Below, one piece after another: positions 42,011 through 52,407 of a stretch of DNA of 64,000 nt. The stretch is from contig OX235273.1 in assembly GCA_944472155.2 (NCBI GenBank), positions 1,461,204 through 1,525,203 on the forward strand, given 5' to 3'. Numbering within the stretch: the stretch's first letter is position 1; each line of letters starts with the position of its first letter. The translations under genes were made by a program, and so were the position numbers. Origin of the DNA: Trichobilharzia szidati. Its lineage: Eukaryota > Platyhelminthes > Trematoda > Strigeidida > Schistosomatidae. Below the pieces are notes generated by a model. It was not told where the DNA came from. It did not search any database and saw only the letters and a program-made list of their open reading frames with translations.

Positions 42011-43035
42011 CTAGAATGCATGGCTGCAGAAAGATAGTAGTGATTCTATAAAGAGTGCAATAATTTAACAGTTTAACACAAACTGTTGTTCTTGCTCTAT
42101 TTAAATTAAAAAGGGGGAGTAAATGTATGAAGTAAGGTGTTTGTTAATCGCTGATTATTCTTCTCAGTATTAACCAGACTTTTAGAAATTCCATATCAGT
42201 ATTTTTGGTGTTTCATATTGTCTAAAATTTCTGCATTCTCCCAATCATCAAATTGTTGTCCGTCAGACTGTTTGAGCTGCTTCTTATCTCATACAGGTGC
42301 TAATTAGGTAGACGCCTAGATCTAGGGCGTTCTGACGATCATCTCCAGCCACGTACCCACAATCTATATAAATTTGTAATCCTATGGGATGCAATATTGT
42401 TATTAGTCGTTTGGAAAGCTTTTAGTAAATACAATCAGAGTATAAAATTATCTATTGGTCTTTAAGAATAGAGAAAATATTTCAAATATGTTGTTTATTT
42501 AGCATTTTTCCGAAGAAGTTTGTTTACTAATCTCCCTTCTACCCCCTCTCTGTTTCTCTTAACTCCATATCCTACTTCCTAACTAGAACATTTCTGGTTA
42601 GATAAAAACGGAGGATAAAGAATTTGTTGTTGTCATCAAAGTACACAAGAATAACTATGCCACATAACAAACCAAATAACAATAATAATTGTCTGTTATA
42701 CTTGATGCAACAAAATAATTAAAGGCGATTACTGTACAAAAGGAATTTTGTTTTTACCAACTTTCTATTTCACAATGTTATTTTGTTTTTGTTGTTTCTC
42801 ATGTCGAAATGTTTAGTGTGTGCATGTACCCCGGTTCTCTTTTCTCAAAACAAAAAAATGAATGTGAGACTACAGATTTTTGGCTTTTTTAAATAGTGAT
42901 TTCTTTTTCAACAAGTACAATGAATGTCATCCTTGTTCAATAGGGGCTGTTATAAGGAATTTATATTTATGGTCCATTTGAACTTTGTATCAGTGTACTA
43001 ATATGATAGACTCGCAGTGACTTCCTATTTTCATG
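42011..43035. other. Non-coding, nothing recognised
   Basis: One kilobase of AT-rich sequence without repeat partner, tRNA-like boxes or a credible frame. Confidence 0.4.
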
Positions 43036-43039
43036 TCTT

Positions 43040-43395
43040 CTTTTCATATAATTTAAAGTTTGACCACAGATTGATGTCAGTTTCAGAGAACGAGGGACTA
43101 CTGGACAGCTGTTTCGTCGCGATTTGTGACTTTTCAGCGGTTCGCCTTCTCACCCACCCGGAGTTCGAACCCAGCATTTTCTGGTTCAGAGGGAAGATAG
43201 TGGATCGTTCAGCCCCTGGGACCTAATCCAGTGGTCCATGAAGTCTAAGTTCTACCAGTTCATGATTTCAGCGTGACTGCCGCCAACCAGTGTCATCGCT
43301 GGCGAGTACTTATCCTCACGGCCAACCTCATAGACTCCTAAGATTTCAGTGGTTCTGTAATTGACGTCAATCCATGATCAAACTTGAGACACATC
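43040..43395 (-). mobile_element. tRNA/hammerhead SINE (THH), copy 5
   Basis: On the minus strand: upstream block GAGGATAAGTACTCGCCAGC and GACACTGGTTGGCGGCAGTC, A-box region CAGGGGCTGAACGATCCAC, B box GGGTTCGAACTCC, then the hammerhead-like segment and GATTGATGTCAGTTTC-like end (on plus). A plus-sense GGTTCTGTAATTGACGTCAA lies at its right edge, so the termini are inverted relative to each other over about 40 bp. Confidence 0.65.
43085..43140 (-). ncRNA. Hammerhead-like motif in THH copy 5
   Basis: Reads CCGCTGAAAAGTCACAAATC then GCGACGAAACAGCTGTCCAG. Here C3, T4, G5 and A6 are the canonical CTGA, with A at G8. Stem II GTC/GAC pairs, and GAAA, CAGCTG and GTC are all present. Of this family it is the closest to a canonical hammerhead, spoiled by the G8 change. 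Confidence 0.5.
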
Positions 43396-43434
43396 AAATG
43401 CCTACAGACTAGATCTTGAAAAACATATTTTTCA

Positions 43435-43605
43435 TAAATTAATATCAGAAATCAGTGAAATCAGTGCTACTATACGGATCAAAGACTTTGCACGTCATGA
43501 AGGCCACTTCGAACGAAGCACACACCTTCATTAACCGCTGTCTTCGCTCAATACTCAAGATTAGATGGCCGGCCAGAAAAGATCAACAACAACATCTACA
43601 GAAAC
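43435..43605 (+). mobile_element. RTE-A LINE fragment
   Basis: KSVLLYGSKT-equivalent (GAAATCAGTGCTACTATACG), TTCATTAACCGCTGTCTTCG (FINRCLRSIL) and TCAAGATTAGATGGCCGGCC (KIRWPA). Truncated at both ends, with a frameshift between. Confidence 0.65.
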
Positions 43606-43659
43606 GGCTATTTTCGTAAGGAGAAAGTCCTGCATGTCCTCCCTGTTTTGTTTACAGGG

Positions 43660-43915
43660 ATTGAATTCACGATAGTCATTGAACAAACATTTGTTAGCTG
43701 CAAAACCGTTGAAAACCACTGATTGTCAAACAACTGTTCCGCCCTAGTTTGAGGTTCCTCTTATCAAGTGTCGAATCTACTGCCTTCTGATTACCATGTG
43801 ACCAGGTTGATATTCAGCAACTCTGTGAATTATAACTTCTGCCAGTTAGTGATATGGTGTCATCGCCAGCCAGTGTCATAAGTATTTCTTCACTTTCATA
43901 CCAGACTTGGTGGAG
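43660..43915 (-). mobile_element. tRNA/hammerhead SINE (THH), copy 6, degenerate
   Basis: On plus: CTGTTCCGCCCTAGTTTGAG (ribozyme region reversed), GTGTCATCGCCAGCCAGTGT and CATACCAGACTTGGTGGAG match THH blocks. The head is barely recognisable. Confidence 0.45.
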
Positions 43916-44234
43916 ACGACTGGTTACAGTTTCATATTAGAATTTTAGGAAGGACATAGATTTTGCACATCATTTGTGAATAGGCATGTTGATTCTTAGC
44001 ATACACGTTCATTGCCTTGATCAACTTTATTCTTATCAATAACAATTAGAAGTTTGAGTGGAGTGTATTTCACTTTTCGATTATAACTCTATCAAAAAGT
44101 AATTTGAGCATTCTGAATGCATCTAATGACACTCACTTAAAATCTTGAATTTCAAACCAATTAACGCGGGTTTGAATTATCACTGAAGAAAGTTGTGTAT
44201 TTCAACATTCCCATAACCTAATTACTAAAAACAA

Positions 44235-45345
44235 AATAATCTCTTGGCTCATCAATTCAAAGGACACTACGACCTGCTACCACTAGCAACGCGTCCAGAA
44301 ATACCATCATGGGCCACAGCACTGACAGTGGACACTGATCCCCCAACAAAAGTGGAAGTCTTCAGTGCCATAAAGCTACTGAAGGCCAGTCAGGAATGTA
44401 GCAGAACCAGGTGGAATTCTTTCTGAAGCACTTGAAGTGGATCCAGAGACATCAGAGGATATGACCATCTCAGTGTTGTATAAAGTTTTTAGGGAAAGAG
44501 AAGTACCTTTGGATTAGAGGAAGTGCCTTGTCTAACGACCGAAGAATAGTGAATTAAGCTATTGGAAGAACTGGCACAAAATCATGCTTCTGTACACCCC
44601 AAGCAAAATATAAACTCGCGTCACCTAGGAAAGACTAAAAGAAACTCTGGATTCAAAAGTGCGCCCGGCACAAGCTACATTTAGGGAGATCAAATGATAC
44701 GCAAATCGAATGACAACGCTTTGCAGTCATTATCAAAAAGGGAATAGAATGGCAGTCAGAATTCTGCACAATCTTCATTGACTGTGAAAAGATCTTTGTC
44801 AGCCTTGGACATGAAGTAACTTGGAAACTGCTTGATTACCATGGAGTGCCCCAGATTTTTATTAACCCAGCTTAACAGCTATGTGGTGATTCCACACCGA
44901 TGCGTCAGAGATGAAGACAGGAGTAAGACAAGGTAGACTAAATATTACCGATGATAGCCCTAATTGTGACGAACTAGATCATGTGGCAGACTGCAGGGAG
45001 CAGGAAGAATGATATAAGATGGACTGAGGAGAAAACTTTAGAAGATTTGGACTGTGCAAACGATTTATGTACACTGTCACACGCAGTCGAAGATCCACAG
45101 GCGAAAAGCGACAAATTATCAAAGGAAGCAGAGAAGAAAGGACTTAAAGTGAATATAGGGAAGGTAGACTTGATGAAAATACCCAGCGAAAAACAAAAAA
45201 ACACCAAACACCATCAACGGAAAACATTTGAAAGAAGTCAAAGCTTTCACTTCCATAGGCAGAATCATTTTAACAACCGATAGCACGGACGATGATGTCA
45301 AAAGCAGGACTATAAAAGCCAAGGAGACATACGTTATTCTGGAAT
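44235..45345 (+). mobile_element. RTE-A LINE, RT domain relic
   Basis: The most 5' RTE material in the window. Frame 44244-44426 reads PLATRPEIPSWATALTVDTD then KVEVFSAIKLLKA (fingers). Later pieces match the RT palm, and frame 44981-45283 has MWQTAGSRKNDIRWTEEKTL then LDCANDLCTLSHAVEDPQAK, where the catalytic FADD has become CAND. SDKLSKEAEKKGLKVN follows. Many stops and frameshifts. It abuts a minus-strand RTE at 45455. Confidence 0.75.
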
Positions 45346-45454
45346 CAGTGTGAAAAACAAGATTTAGTTTTGGAAGTCCTCATAGTATTATCAGAGAAAG
45401 TTGATTTTGAGCAAATAGTTGTTTTCGACAACTTCTTTTTCAGTCTCTACATTT

Positions 45455-45960
45455 ATCAATATTATTACTATTCCCTTGGCATCCCAGTGGAACATACGGC
45501 TTCAACAACACATCTCAACTTTGTTATATTTTCTGCGGCCACCTTAAGCTGGTGACATCATTGACCATAATCTCTCACCTCCTGCTCACACGATCTCCTT
45601 CATGTCAACATTGAACCACAGCCAAACCCATCGTTTACCATTCGCGTTTCACTCGAGCGGTGACCTTGCTAACACGGAATGTCGTTCAACGGTCTAGTCA
45701 ATGGCTTGGATCCAATCCATCTCCATTTTCTCCTACATATTTATTCAGTAGTAGGCTCTTAGTTGGTTTGTTCCACTGCAGAGTTCCTTGTTGCTAATTC
45801 TCAGTGGCCAACCGGTCATTTGATCTTCAATATGGAGCCAACTAGCGAAGGTGGTAGTTGTTGATAAAAGTCTACAACAGGCTGTTGGAAATGCTTTTCG
45901 TGATGTGTATGCCATTTTTGTGATCCATATAGAAGAACTGACCTAACAGATACTTTTCGT
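45455..45960 (-). mobile_element. RTE-A LINE, 3' fragment
   Basis: On plus starts ATTACTATTCCCTTGGCATC and reads to GTGATCCATATAGAAGAACT, i.e. the C-terminal ~160 codons reversed. Frame 45816-46016 includes VRSVLLYGSQKWHTHHEKHF then QQPVVDFYQQLPPS. It separates two plus-strand RTE pieces. Confidence 0.7.
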
Positions 45961-46250
45961 CTGACAAATTTGCCGGAGGAAATGGAGATGGATTCGAGAT
46001 ACTTTGAGGAGATCATTGGGTGACATTAAGCACTAGGCGTTTGATCTTTATACGAATCGGAAGCTGAGGTTTGAGTGTCCTAAGGGGATATGGGAAGATA
46101 ATGTAGTGAGACAATGGAAGCTTGTGGTCAGTTGCGAAGCCAGTTGAAAGGAATGGAAGAGAATTGAGTACATACAACAGGCATGCAGCCGATGCTTTTT
46201 TCTACTTGAAACGCAAGGAACGATTAATAATAATAAGAAGAATGACAATA
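45961..46250 (+). mobile_element. RTE-A LINE, extreme 3' fragment
   Basis: Plus-strand coding equivalents: RRKWRWIRDTLRRSLGDI, then a decayed NRKLRFECP, ending CTTGAAACGCAAGGAACGAT and TAATAATAATAAG. It may be the 3' end of the same copy as 44235-45345, split by the minus-strand insertion. Confidence 0.65.
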
Positions 46251-46624
46251 CTATAAACTAAGTCTGCTAAAATATATTCTCATTTACTTTAGCAGGATTT
46301 TGTTTTTTGACCTCTACTTTTATTCTGTTCAGTGAAATAAAGGACATATAAAAACAAACACTCGTTTGATTTATATCAGTAAAGCACTTACCCTGTTATT
46401 GTTGTTGTTGTTCTCTATGGTATTATTGACTTATAATGCAAATATGAATACAATTTGGCTTATAAATGCCGAGTGACAAAAACAGGTCATCGCTGTCGTA
46501 ATCTGTTTACATAACAAGTTGAAATAGTGTGAAGAGAAGAGGCAGAGGAGTGTCATGCTCTCTGGAATTTCATTTTTCAAGTTTTAGTTACAATCTGTAA
46601 CTGAAAACAAAACAAAATGTAATT
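46251..46624. other. Non-coding, short TTG repeat
   Basis: TTATTGTTGTTGTTGTT at about 46395-46411. Nothing else recognised. Confidence 0.4.
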
Positions 46625-46755
46625 TGATTGATGCTGGCTAGCAGTTAATGCCAACACAAGTGTTTTGTCCAAATTGGGACTCATCATATGAATGTACCTA
46701 TGTCTCCTGTGAGTGACACTGAGACTCCAAATTACAAATCAGACTAGACAAATAA
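46625..46755 (-). mobile_element. Smα-type hammerhead SINE unit (minus member of inverted pair 2)
   Basis: On minus: GTGTCACTCACAGGAGACAT, AGGTACATTCATATGATGAG, TCCCAATTTGGACAAAACAC and GGCATTAACTGCTAGCC. The hammerhead core is ATGATGA (C3 to A), stem II GTCC/GGAC is intact, and GAAA is AAAA. Head-to-head with the unit at 46780. Confidence 0.65.
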
Positions 46756-46779
46756 TGATTGACACTTGTCTGATAGGTC

Positions 46780-46930
46780 AAAGTTCATGTGGCCTAGTTG
46801 ATAGTCCTTTGAAACGATGAGTGCTGGATTTGAGACTGGGCAGAAACACCATCACTGATGGGGTATATCCAGGTGATGAATCTCAAATAAAATAAAGCGG
46901 ATCCTACTGTTAGCTACGATTAATCTGATA
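46780..46930 (+). mobile_element. Smα-type hammerhead SINE unit (plus member of inverted pair 2)
   Basis: GTGGCCTAGTTGATAGTCC (A box), GCTGGATTTGAGACTGGGC (B box), GGGGTATATCCAGGTGATGA, ATCTCAAATAAAATAAAGCG, GATCCTACTGTTAGCTACG. The core is GTGATGA (C3 to G) and stem II no longer pairs. Confidence 0.65.
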
Positions 46931-47397
46931 ACATCATCTTCAACTCCCAGATATCATTATGGCATCAGTGTTAAAATACGACATCTCAACAGAGATTGTG
47001 CACTTTGCTTAAGCAAACACCAATCAACCAGAAATACTAAGTCACTTAACCAAAACATTTCATTATTACTATTATTACTGTCAACATTATTAATATTATT
47101 ATTAGAGTAACCATAAGGTGGGATACTTTTGTACTATAAGCTTTCAATAAGACATTATCACGTTGTTTGCCATCAAACAGTCCGAAGGTTTTTCCTAGCG
47201 ACTTCAGCTGAGCAGCTAACACATTGATTGTTTGATACACTGGAAACGAATTCAGTAAATGGCAGAGAGTATGAAGGTAATGGAAACGTTATATTCTTGT
47301 TAAAACCATTATTAATCATGAGAATTGGAAATAAACAAATCGGGTTGGCCGTGTCCATTGTTTCAGGTATAGAAATACATGACTATGTTCTAAATCT
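46931..47397. other. Non-coding, nothing recognised
   Basis: AT-rich with an interrupted ATT microsatellite at 47060-47105. Confidence 0.4.
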
Positions 47398-47631
47398 GTG
47401 AGTCGGTGGTACAGCGTTAGATTGGTCGCCGACAAAGTAGGTGGTCAGGGGTTCGATTCCCTGCCGACGCACTTCTTTACCTCAATAAGCAAGTAATAGT
47501 ACCGGTAAATGGGGATGGCTGGGCATGAGGCTAGCAACCGCATATTGTAAAAAATAATCACCATTGCTATAGAAACTTCAAAGCTTTAGCTTGAAGTCCA
47601 TATATTTCACTGGGAATGTAAAGGAATAAAA
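47398..47631 (+). mobile_element. SINE-A
   Basis: GTGAGTCGGTGGTACAGCG, GGGGTTCGATTCCCTGCC, GGCTGGGCATGAGGCTAGC, CTTGAAGTCCATATATTTCA then GGGAATGTAAAGGAATAAAA. The B box is perfect; the A box is slightly shortened. Confidence 0.8.
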
Positions 47632-47934
47632 CAGTGTTATGGATTTACTTCAGAAATGAATTACACACGTTAATTGAGATAAGTTCGAATCACAAGTCAA
47701 ATAAGATCTAATTTCATATAGAGCCACATCTACTGACTTACCCCTAGGCGGAAAAAAACTGGATAGAGTTTTCATTCTATTCCGATCATTATGTACATTT
47801 TCTCTCCATTTTAGTTTCCATTAAGTTTCTTTAACATAAATTGTGGTGGTTTTGTCAAATATCATTAATATTAATAAATGGGTTTTATCTACAGAAACGT
47901 TTTGCCGATATTTTCAGAATAATCCGATTAATAT
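47632..47934. other. Non-coding, nothing recognised
   Basis: No repeat partner noticed. Confidence 0.4.
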
Positions 47935-48870
47935 TATTATATTGTTATTATTAATTCATTGGGTTCCGAGTGGAACATAAGGTCTCAACAGTACATCTTC
48001 ACTTCATCCTGTCCTTTGTAGTCCTTTTTAGCTGACCTGACGATTACCCATGAGCTTATATTTCCTCCTTACACGACTTCCTGCATTTCACCCTCAGACC
48101 CGCGCCCAAGTTGTCGCTTCCCATTCAGGTTCCACTAGTGCGTCTGGCCTGTGATTTCACCTCAGCGTGTGTCCTGTTCATCTCTGTTTCCTTCAGTATA
48201 TTTCTTGGGCAACAGACTCTTGGTTTGTTTGTTTCCAGAGTTACTTGTTACAAATTCTTTCTAGCTGACCATCTGATCTTCAGTATGGACGCAGAGCAGA
48301 GAGATATTGATAAGAATCTTCAGTAGTCTCCAGGAATTGCTCTTCATGGACCTAAAAGTATCTGACTCATATAGAAGCACTGATTTGGCATTACTGCTGA
48401 AAATCTGAATTTTGTTGTCGGTGGCACAGTGGTAGAATGCTCGCCAGCCACCCATGGGGTTCGGGTTCGAGCCCAGGCTGATGCACTCCTTTACCTCACT
48501 AAGCCAGTTATAAGACTGGTAAAGAGGTAAGGCTGGGCATGAGACTAGCAACCCCATACCGTAAAAGTAAACACCACTGCTACCGAAATTTCAAGCCTCT
48601 CGCTTTAAGCCCTATGTTCCACTGGGAACGTAAAGAGATAAAAAAAGTGCTGAGAAGTGCAATAGATTTCCAAATTGATTTCAGAGTGATGAAAGTTTGC
48701 CTTGCTTTCTGATCCTGCATACCTTTGACATTCTAATCTGTGCTTAGATGAGTGGAAGGGGTGACCTCCTTCAAAACTGGCGCTTGTTGCTGTTGGTTTG
48801 GTATCTTAGTCACCACTGTCTTCTCTGTGTCCAATTGAATCCCTGCCTTCGCTGCTTCTGCAGTCGATCA
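47935..48870 (-). mobile_element. RTE-A LINE, 3' fragment, split by SINE-A
   Basis: On plus begins TTCATTGGGTTCCGAGTGG and runs to CTGCTGAAAATCTGAATTTT. It resumes after the SINE with GTGCTGAGAAGTGCAATAGA, ATTTCCAAATTGATTTCAG, and ends near CTGTCTTCTCTGTGTCCAAT. The two halves are adjacent parts of the family (compare 23690-23760), so the SINE interrupted an existing copy. Confidence 0.72.
48415..48650 (+). mobile_element. SINE-A inserted in an RTE-A copy
   Basis: GTCGGTGGCACAGTGGTAGA (A box), GGGTTCGAGCCCAGGC (B box), AAGACTGGTAAAGAGGTAAG, GGGCATGAGACTAGCAACCC, TTTAAGCCCTATGTTCCACT then GGGAACGTAAAGAGATAAAA. No clear target-site duplication. Confidence 0.8.
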
Positions 48871-49715
48871 ACACAAGAAGTTACAAACCATCATTTATGA
48901 TTAACTGATACCTGTCAAATCACAAGAAATATGATAACTGTCTAGTTACGCATATCAGAGCAAAATAAACTCAAAATATTTTAACAAATGAAAAACAAAA
49001 TTGAACAAAACAGTTAGTAGTTTCTTGAAAACAAAATCTTTTACAGACACTAGAAACAATCACGTTAATTATAAACAAGTCAAAGAATAAAAAGATCTTT
49101 TATTATATTGTCAATCATGCATTCAATGACAAACTTACTCTTAAAAAATTCCAACATTCTGATAAATTGAAAAATCAAAGTGATTGATTCCCAACATCAA
49201 TGTAAACACATTCACCCTCACAAAATCCAAGTTAGAACCATTTAGAAAGACAGGGAAAATCACCGTCTCTATCGATTAGGGATGTGGAAGACGAATCTAC
49301 CAATTGTAAACAATCAAGGCCGAATTAATTTGAGTAAACTTGAAAACGACTAGAAATAACTCAAGAAGATTAAGTGGGAAAATTTACTCATTCATAGTTA
49401 ATGTATGAAGTGTCTTATTAAATGATGAAGTAGGTAGGTGTGGCTTGGTGTACTGGGTCAAGTAATTATCTTATTTCTACCGTAAAACTAAAGAGTTTGT
49501 GAAACAAGGATGTGTGGTGGTTGAGTTTAATTTACCGTGGATGTAGAAGTGACTAAAGGATGAGGTTCGTGTTCAGTGTTTGAAGTTAGCTGTCATCATT
49601 ACCAACTAATGTGGCTGCCTGTCAATATTGAATGGAATTATACCATATCAAATAATTATTTAAAGTGAACGAAGAGGTTGCGCTACAAAATCGAGACACA
49701 AGTGCTAAAGGCTTC
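48871..49715. other. Non-coding, nothing recognised
   Basis: AT-rich, no repeat partner, no credible frame on either strand. Confidence 0.4.
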
Positions 49716-49720
49716 CAGTC

Positions 49721-49933
49721 ATGTTGGTGGCTATTTGGTTATCAGTTTTGTTCGTGTTGTGCAATCTAGCAGGTCATCTGTGCTGGAAATCGTTCGAATC
49801 CATAAAACATTTGGAATTGTCTAAATGTCATAAATACACTCCACAGCTATTAACTGATGGTCACTTAAATGGGATGAATTATGATTTTCCTGGTAGTCAG
49901 CCTTCACACATCCAAAACCGAACAAACATTTGA
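49721..49933 (+). CDS. Small open frame with signal-peptide-like N-terminus, hypothetical
   Basis: 70 codons: MLVAIWLSVLFVLCNLAGHL forms a hydrophobic leader ending near a plausible cleavage site (AGHLC), followed by a polar region (LELSKCHKYTPQ, NGMNYDFPGSQPS). It is outside any repeat I recognise. It could be the first exon of a secreted protein, or chance in AT-rich DNA. No family is recognised. Confidence 0.25.
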   Translation: MLVAIWLSVLFVLCNLAGHLCWKSFESIKHLELSKCHKYTPQLLTDGHLNGMNYDFPGSQPSHIQNRTNI

Positions 49934-49959
49934 CTTCAGTTACTATTGCGGTATCTTCG

Positions 49960-50495
49960 GCAGTCTGTAATCAGTTTGGAAATCTGCACTCAGAGCGTAA
50001 AGAACAAGATTCGGATTTTAAACACCCATGTTAAGTTGAGTCACGCGCGTCACGTAAACCACTTCGAACAGGCTACTACAGACTTTTATCAACAACTGCC
50101 ACCTTCGCTGGCTGCCTTCATTTTGAAGATGAAATGGTCGGCTGGCCACTGAGAACTAGCAACAAGAAACTCTGCATTGGAACAAACTAACTGAGAACCT
50201 ATCGCTCAACAAATATGAGGGCAGAAATGGAGTTGGATGGGGTACACATCAGTGAGGAGACTGTCGAATGACATCGAGCATTAATCAGGCCATCACTCGA
50301 CTGGAACCCGAATGGGAAATGTCAAGTTGGGCATATGTTCGAGGGTGACATGGAGAATATCGTGTTAGGGGGAGGTGAGAGATTATGGGCAATCATGGTT
50401 CCAGCTAAAGAGGACAGCAGAAAATAGAACAAAACGGAGGTGTGTTGTTGAAGCCGTATGTTCCACTTGGAACCCAAGGGAACAATAAAAATAAT
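49960..50495 (+). mobile_element. RTE-A LINE, 3' fragment
   Basis: Nucleotide equivalents of KIRILNTHVK, FEQATTDFYQQLPPSLA, WSAGH, then an end with CTTGGAACCCAAGGGAACAA and TAAAAATAATGATC. Several frameshifts. About 45 bp of diverged sequence (CATTTGACTTCAGTTACTAT at 49927, CATTTGACTTCACTCACTAT at 50514) lies on both sides. Confidence 0.72.
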
Positions 50496-50864
50496 GATCT
50501 AAAACCGAAAACGCATTTGACTTCACTCACTATTGTGATCGTTTTCAGCGGCAGTTTTGTTATTACTTAAAAATGTTCCATCTACCACAATAATGGCGAT
50601 TTAGAAGTCAGTGGGAATCTCCAACTGCAAATATTGAACTTCTGAACCTTTGCGTTGGTTGACTTTCAGCATAATGTCAACACTACCAGTATCTGACATG
50701 TATCAACACCGAATATGGCTACGAAATGTACTCATCCATTAACCTACCACTGGTTAAACTAAGTACTGCACAACATATTTAAAACTTCATATTACTAGAT
50801 CTAAGAGACCTAACCTAATGCTTACTGAATTTCTTAATGTACAAGAATTTATCCCACTAACTTT

Positions 50865-51870
50865 GCGTTCAATTTGCAGCCTATTCTGTGGACTAAAGTT
50901 GAAATCCCATTCTTTACACCATTTTTATTTTCTGTCTGTCTTTCTGTTTTCGACATAGAACTTTGCACATATGTGCACCAGTTCAAGTCACCACACTCCA
51001 TGTAGCACACAAAGCAAGAGAAGAAAGTAGGAGAAATGCATAATATAGACAGTAAACAGAGGTGTGAGACAAAGAAATAGTAATAAAGAAGAACAAAACA
51101 GTTTGATTGGAAATCATAAGTCACAAGGAGTGGATGCATCTGCGCCAGCCAGCCATTGAGAATGAAGATTTTCAGCCATGTCACAATTGTTTCCAACCAT
51201 TGGTTTTCACCGTCCCGAGGACCCCAACCAGTCAGGAAGTCTACACCTTCCTACGTGACTGGCTTAGACTGACTGTTGTAGATTTTATTGACTGGTGCCA
51301 TGTTTTGGTTTGACCGCCGCTAGCTCAATTCCAGCCTGAATCTATGTCAGCTTACATTACCCGTCGAGGAAGGCGATGACTAGGCATACGTAGCACATGT
51401 CCTAACCATCTCAGTCGATGTAATTTCACAGTCTCGTCGACTGATTTCCCCGCCTTACCTAACACTCGACGCCTAACCCCAGTATTGCTCACCTTATTAT
51501 GCCACTTCACGATGGAGATAGAACGCAGACACCTATGATCGAAGACAGATAATCTTTTTATGTCTTCTGCTCTCAATGGCCATGTCTCACAGCCATAAAC
51601 GAGGACGGAGCGGACTGTTGAGAAGTACACACGCCCTTTTTTCGATAGTCGGATATCACGTCTACGCCAGAGACGGCGTAAACTGGCATATGCGAACCTA
51701 GCCCTCTGTATTCGTGCTGAGATTTCGTCGGGGATCAACCCGTTGGGGCTGATGGTACTTCCCAAATAAGTGAAGCGGTCAACGTGTTCTACCACTTCAC
51801 TTCCTATTTCTAATCTAGGAGTCGGTGTAGTCCAATCCTGTAACATCATCTTCTTACATTTTAGTTCTGT
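50865..51870 (-). mobile_element. RTE-B LINE, 3' fragment
   Basis: The better of two long copies (other: 24846-25470). Coding runs from 51849 leftwards to about 51176; the 3' UTR continues to ~50865. 5'-truncated ahead of the RT palm motifs. Confidence 0.78.
51352..51849 (-). pseudogene. RTE-B RT C-terminal region
   Basis: 165 codons: VVEHVDRFTYLGSTISPNGL, IPDEISARIQRARFAYASLR, RLWRRRDIRLSKKGRVYFST, VRSVLVYGCETWPLRAEDIK, then RRVLGKAGKSVDETVKLHRL and RWLGHVLRMPSHRLPRR. The YLGS, VYGCETW and RWLGH segments are the C-terminal signature of RTE-clade and related LINEs. The frame ends at 51352, while related sequence on both sides continues with mutations. Confidence 0.82.
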
Positions 51871-51939
51871 AATATAGTCGGTTGAAATAGCATGCTAATA
51901 TAATGTGAATTTCAAAGGTTTGCCTTCCTCTATATTAAG

Positions 51940-52150
51940 TGACCAGGCGCGCGGTCCGAGTTTGATTGTCGGTCGACACACTTCAAAACTTTGCCAGTTT
52001 TACTAGTTGGTATTGAGCCTAAAAAAGAGGCGAGGTTGGACAGGAGACTAGCAAATCCACCTCATAGGAAAAACAAAATCATCACTACTAAAAAACTTAA
52101 AAGTTTATGGCCATATGTTGTACTTGGAACACAAATGAATTAAAGAAGCC
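51940..52150 (+). mobile_element. SINE-A, degenerate
   Basis: GTGACCAGGCGCGCGGTCCG head remnant, CGGTCGACACACTTC, GCGAGGTTGGACAGGAGACT, AGCAAATCCACC, then CCATATGTTGTACTTGGAAC tail. Both pol III boxes are eroded. Confidence 0.55.
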
Positions 52151-52407
52151 CATTTAACTGTGATTCTAGTTACTGAATAGTATTCAAAGTAGTAAACAAA
52201 TAAATGTTTACTGGTTCATTAGTTTGTTTATTTCCAGAAACAAAACACCATTGAACTGTAAAAAGTAATGATAAAAATAATAATAACAATAACAGATTGA
52301 CTTATTATGTTGTTGTGAATCAGTAACCAGCTTTCGTGATTACAAATATACACTGACAAATAAACACCGTTTTCATTGTATGTAACCTTTGCTAGTAGTA
52401 TGTCATT

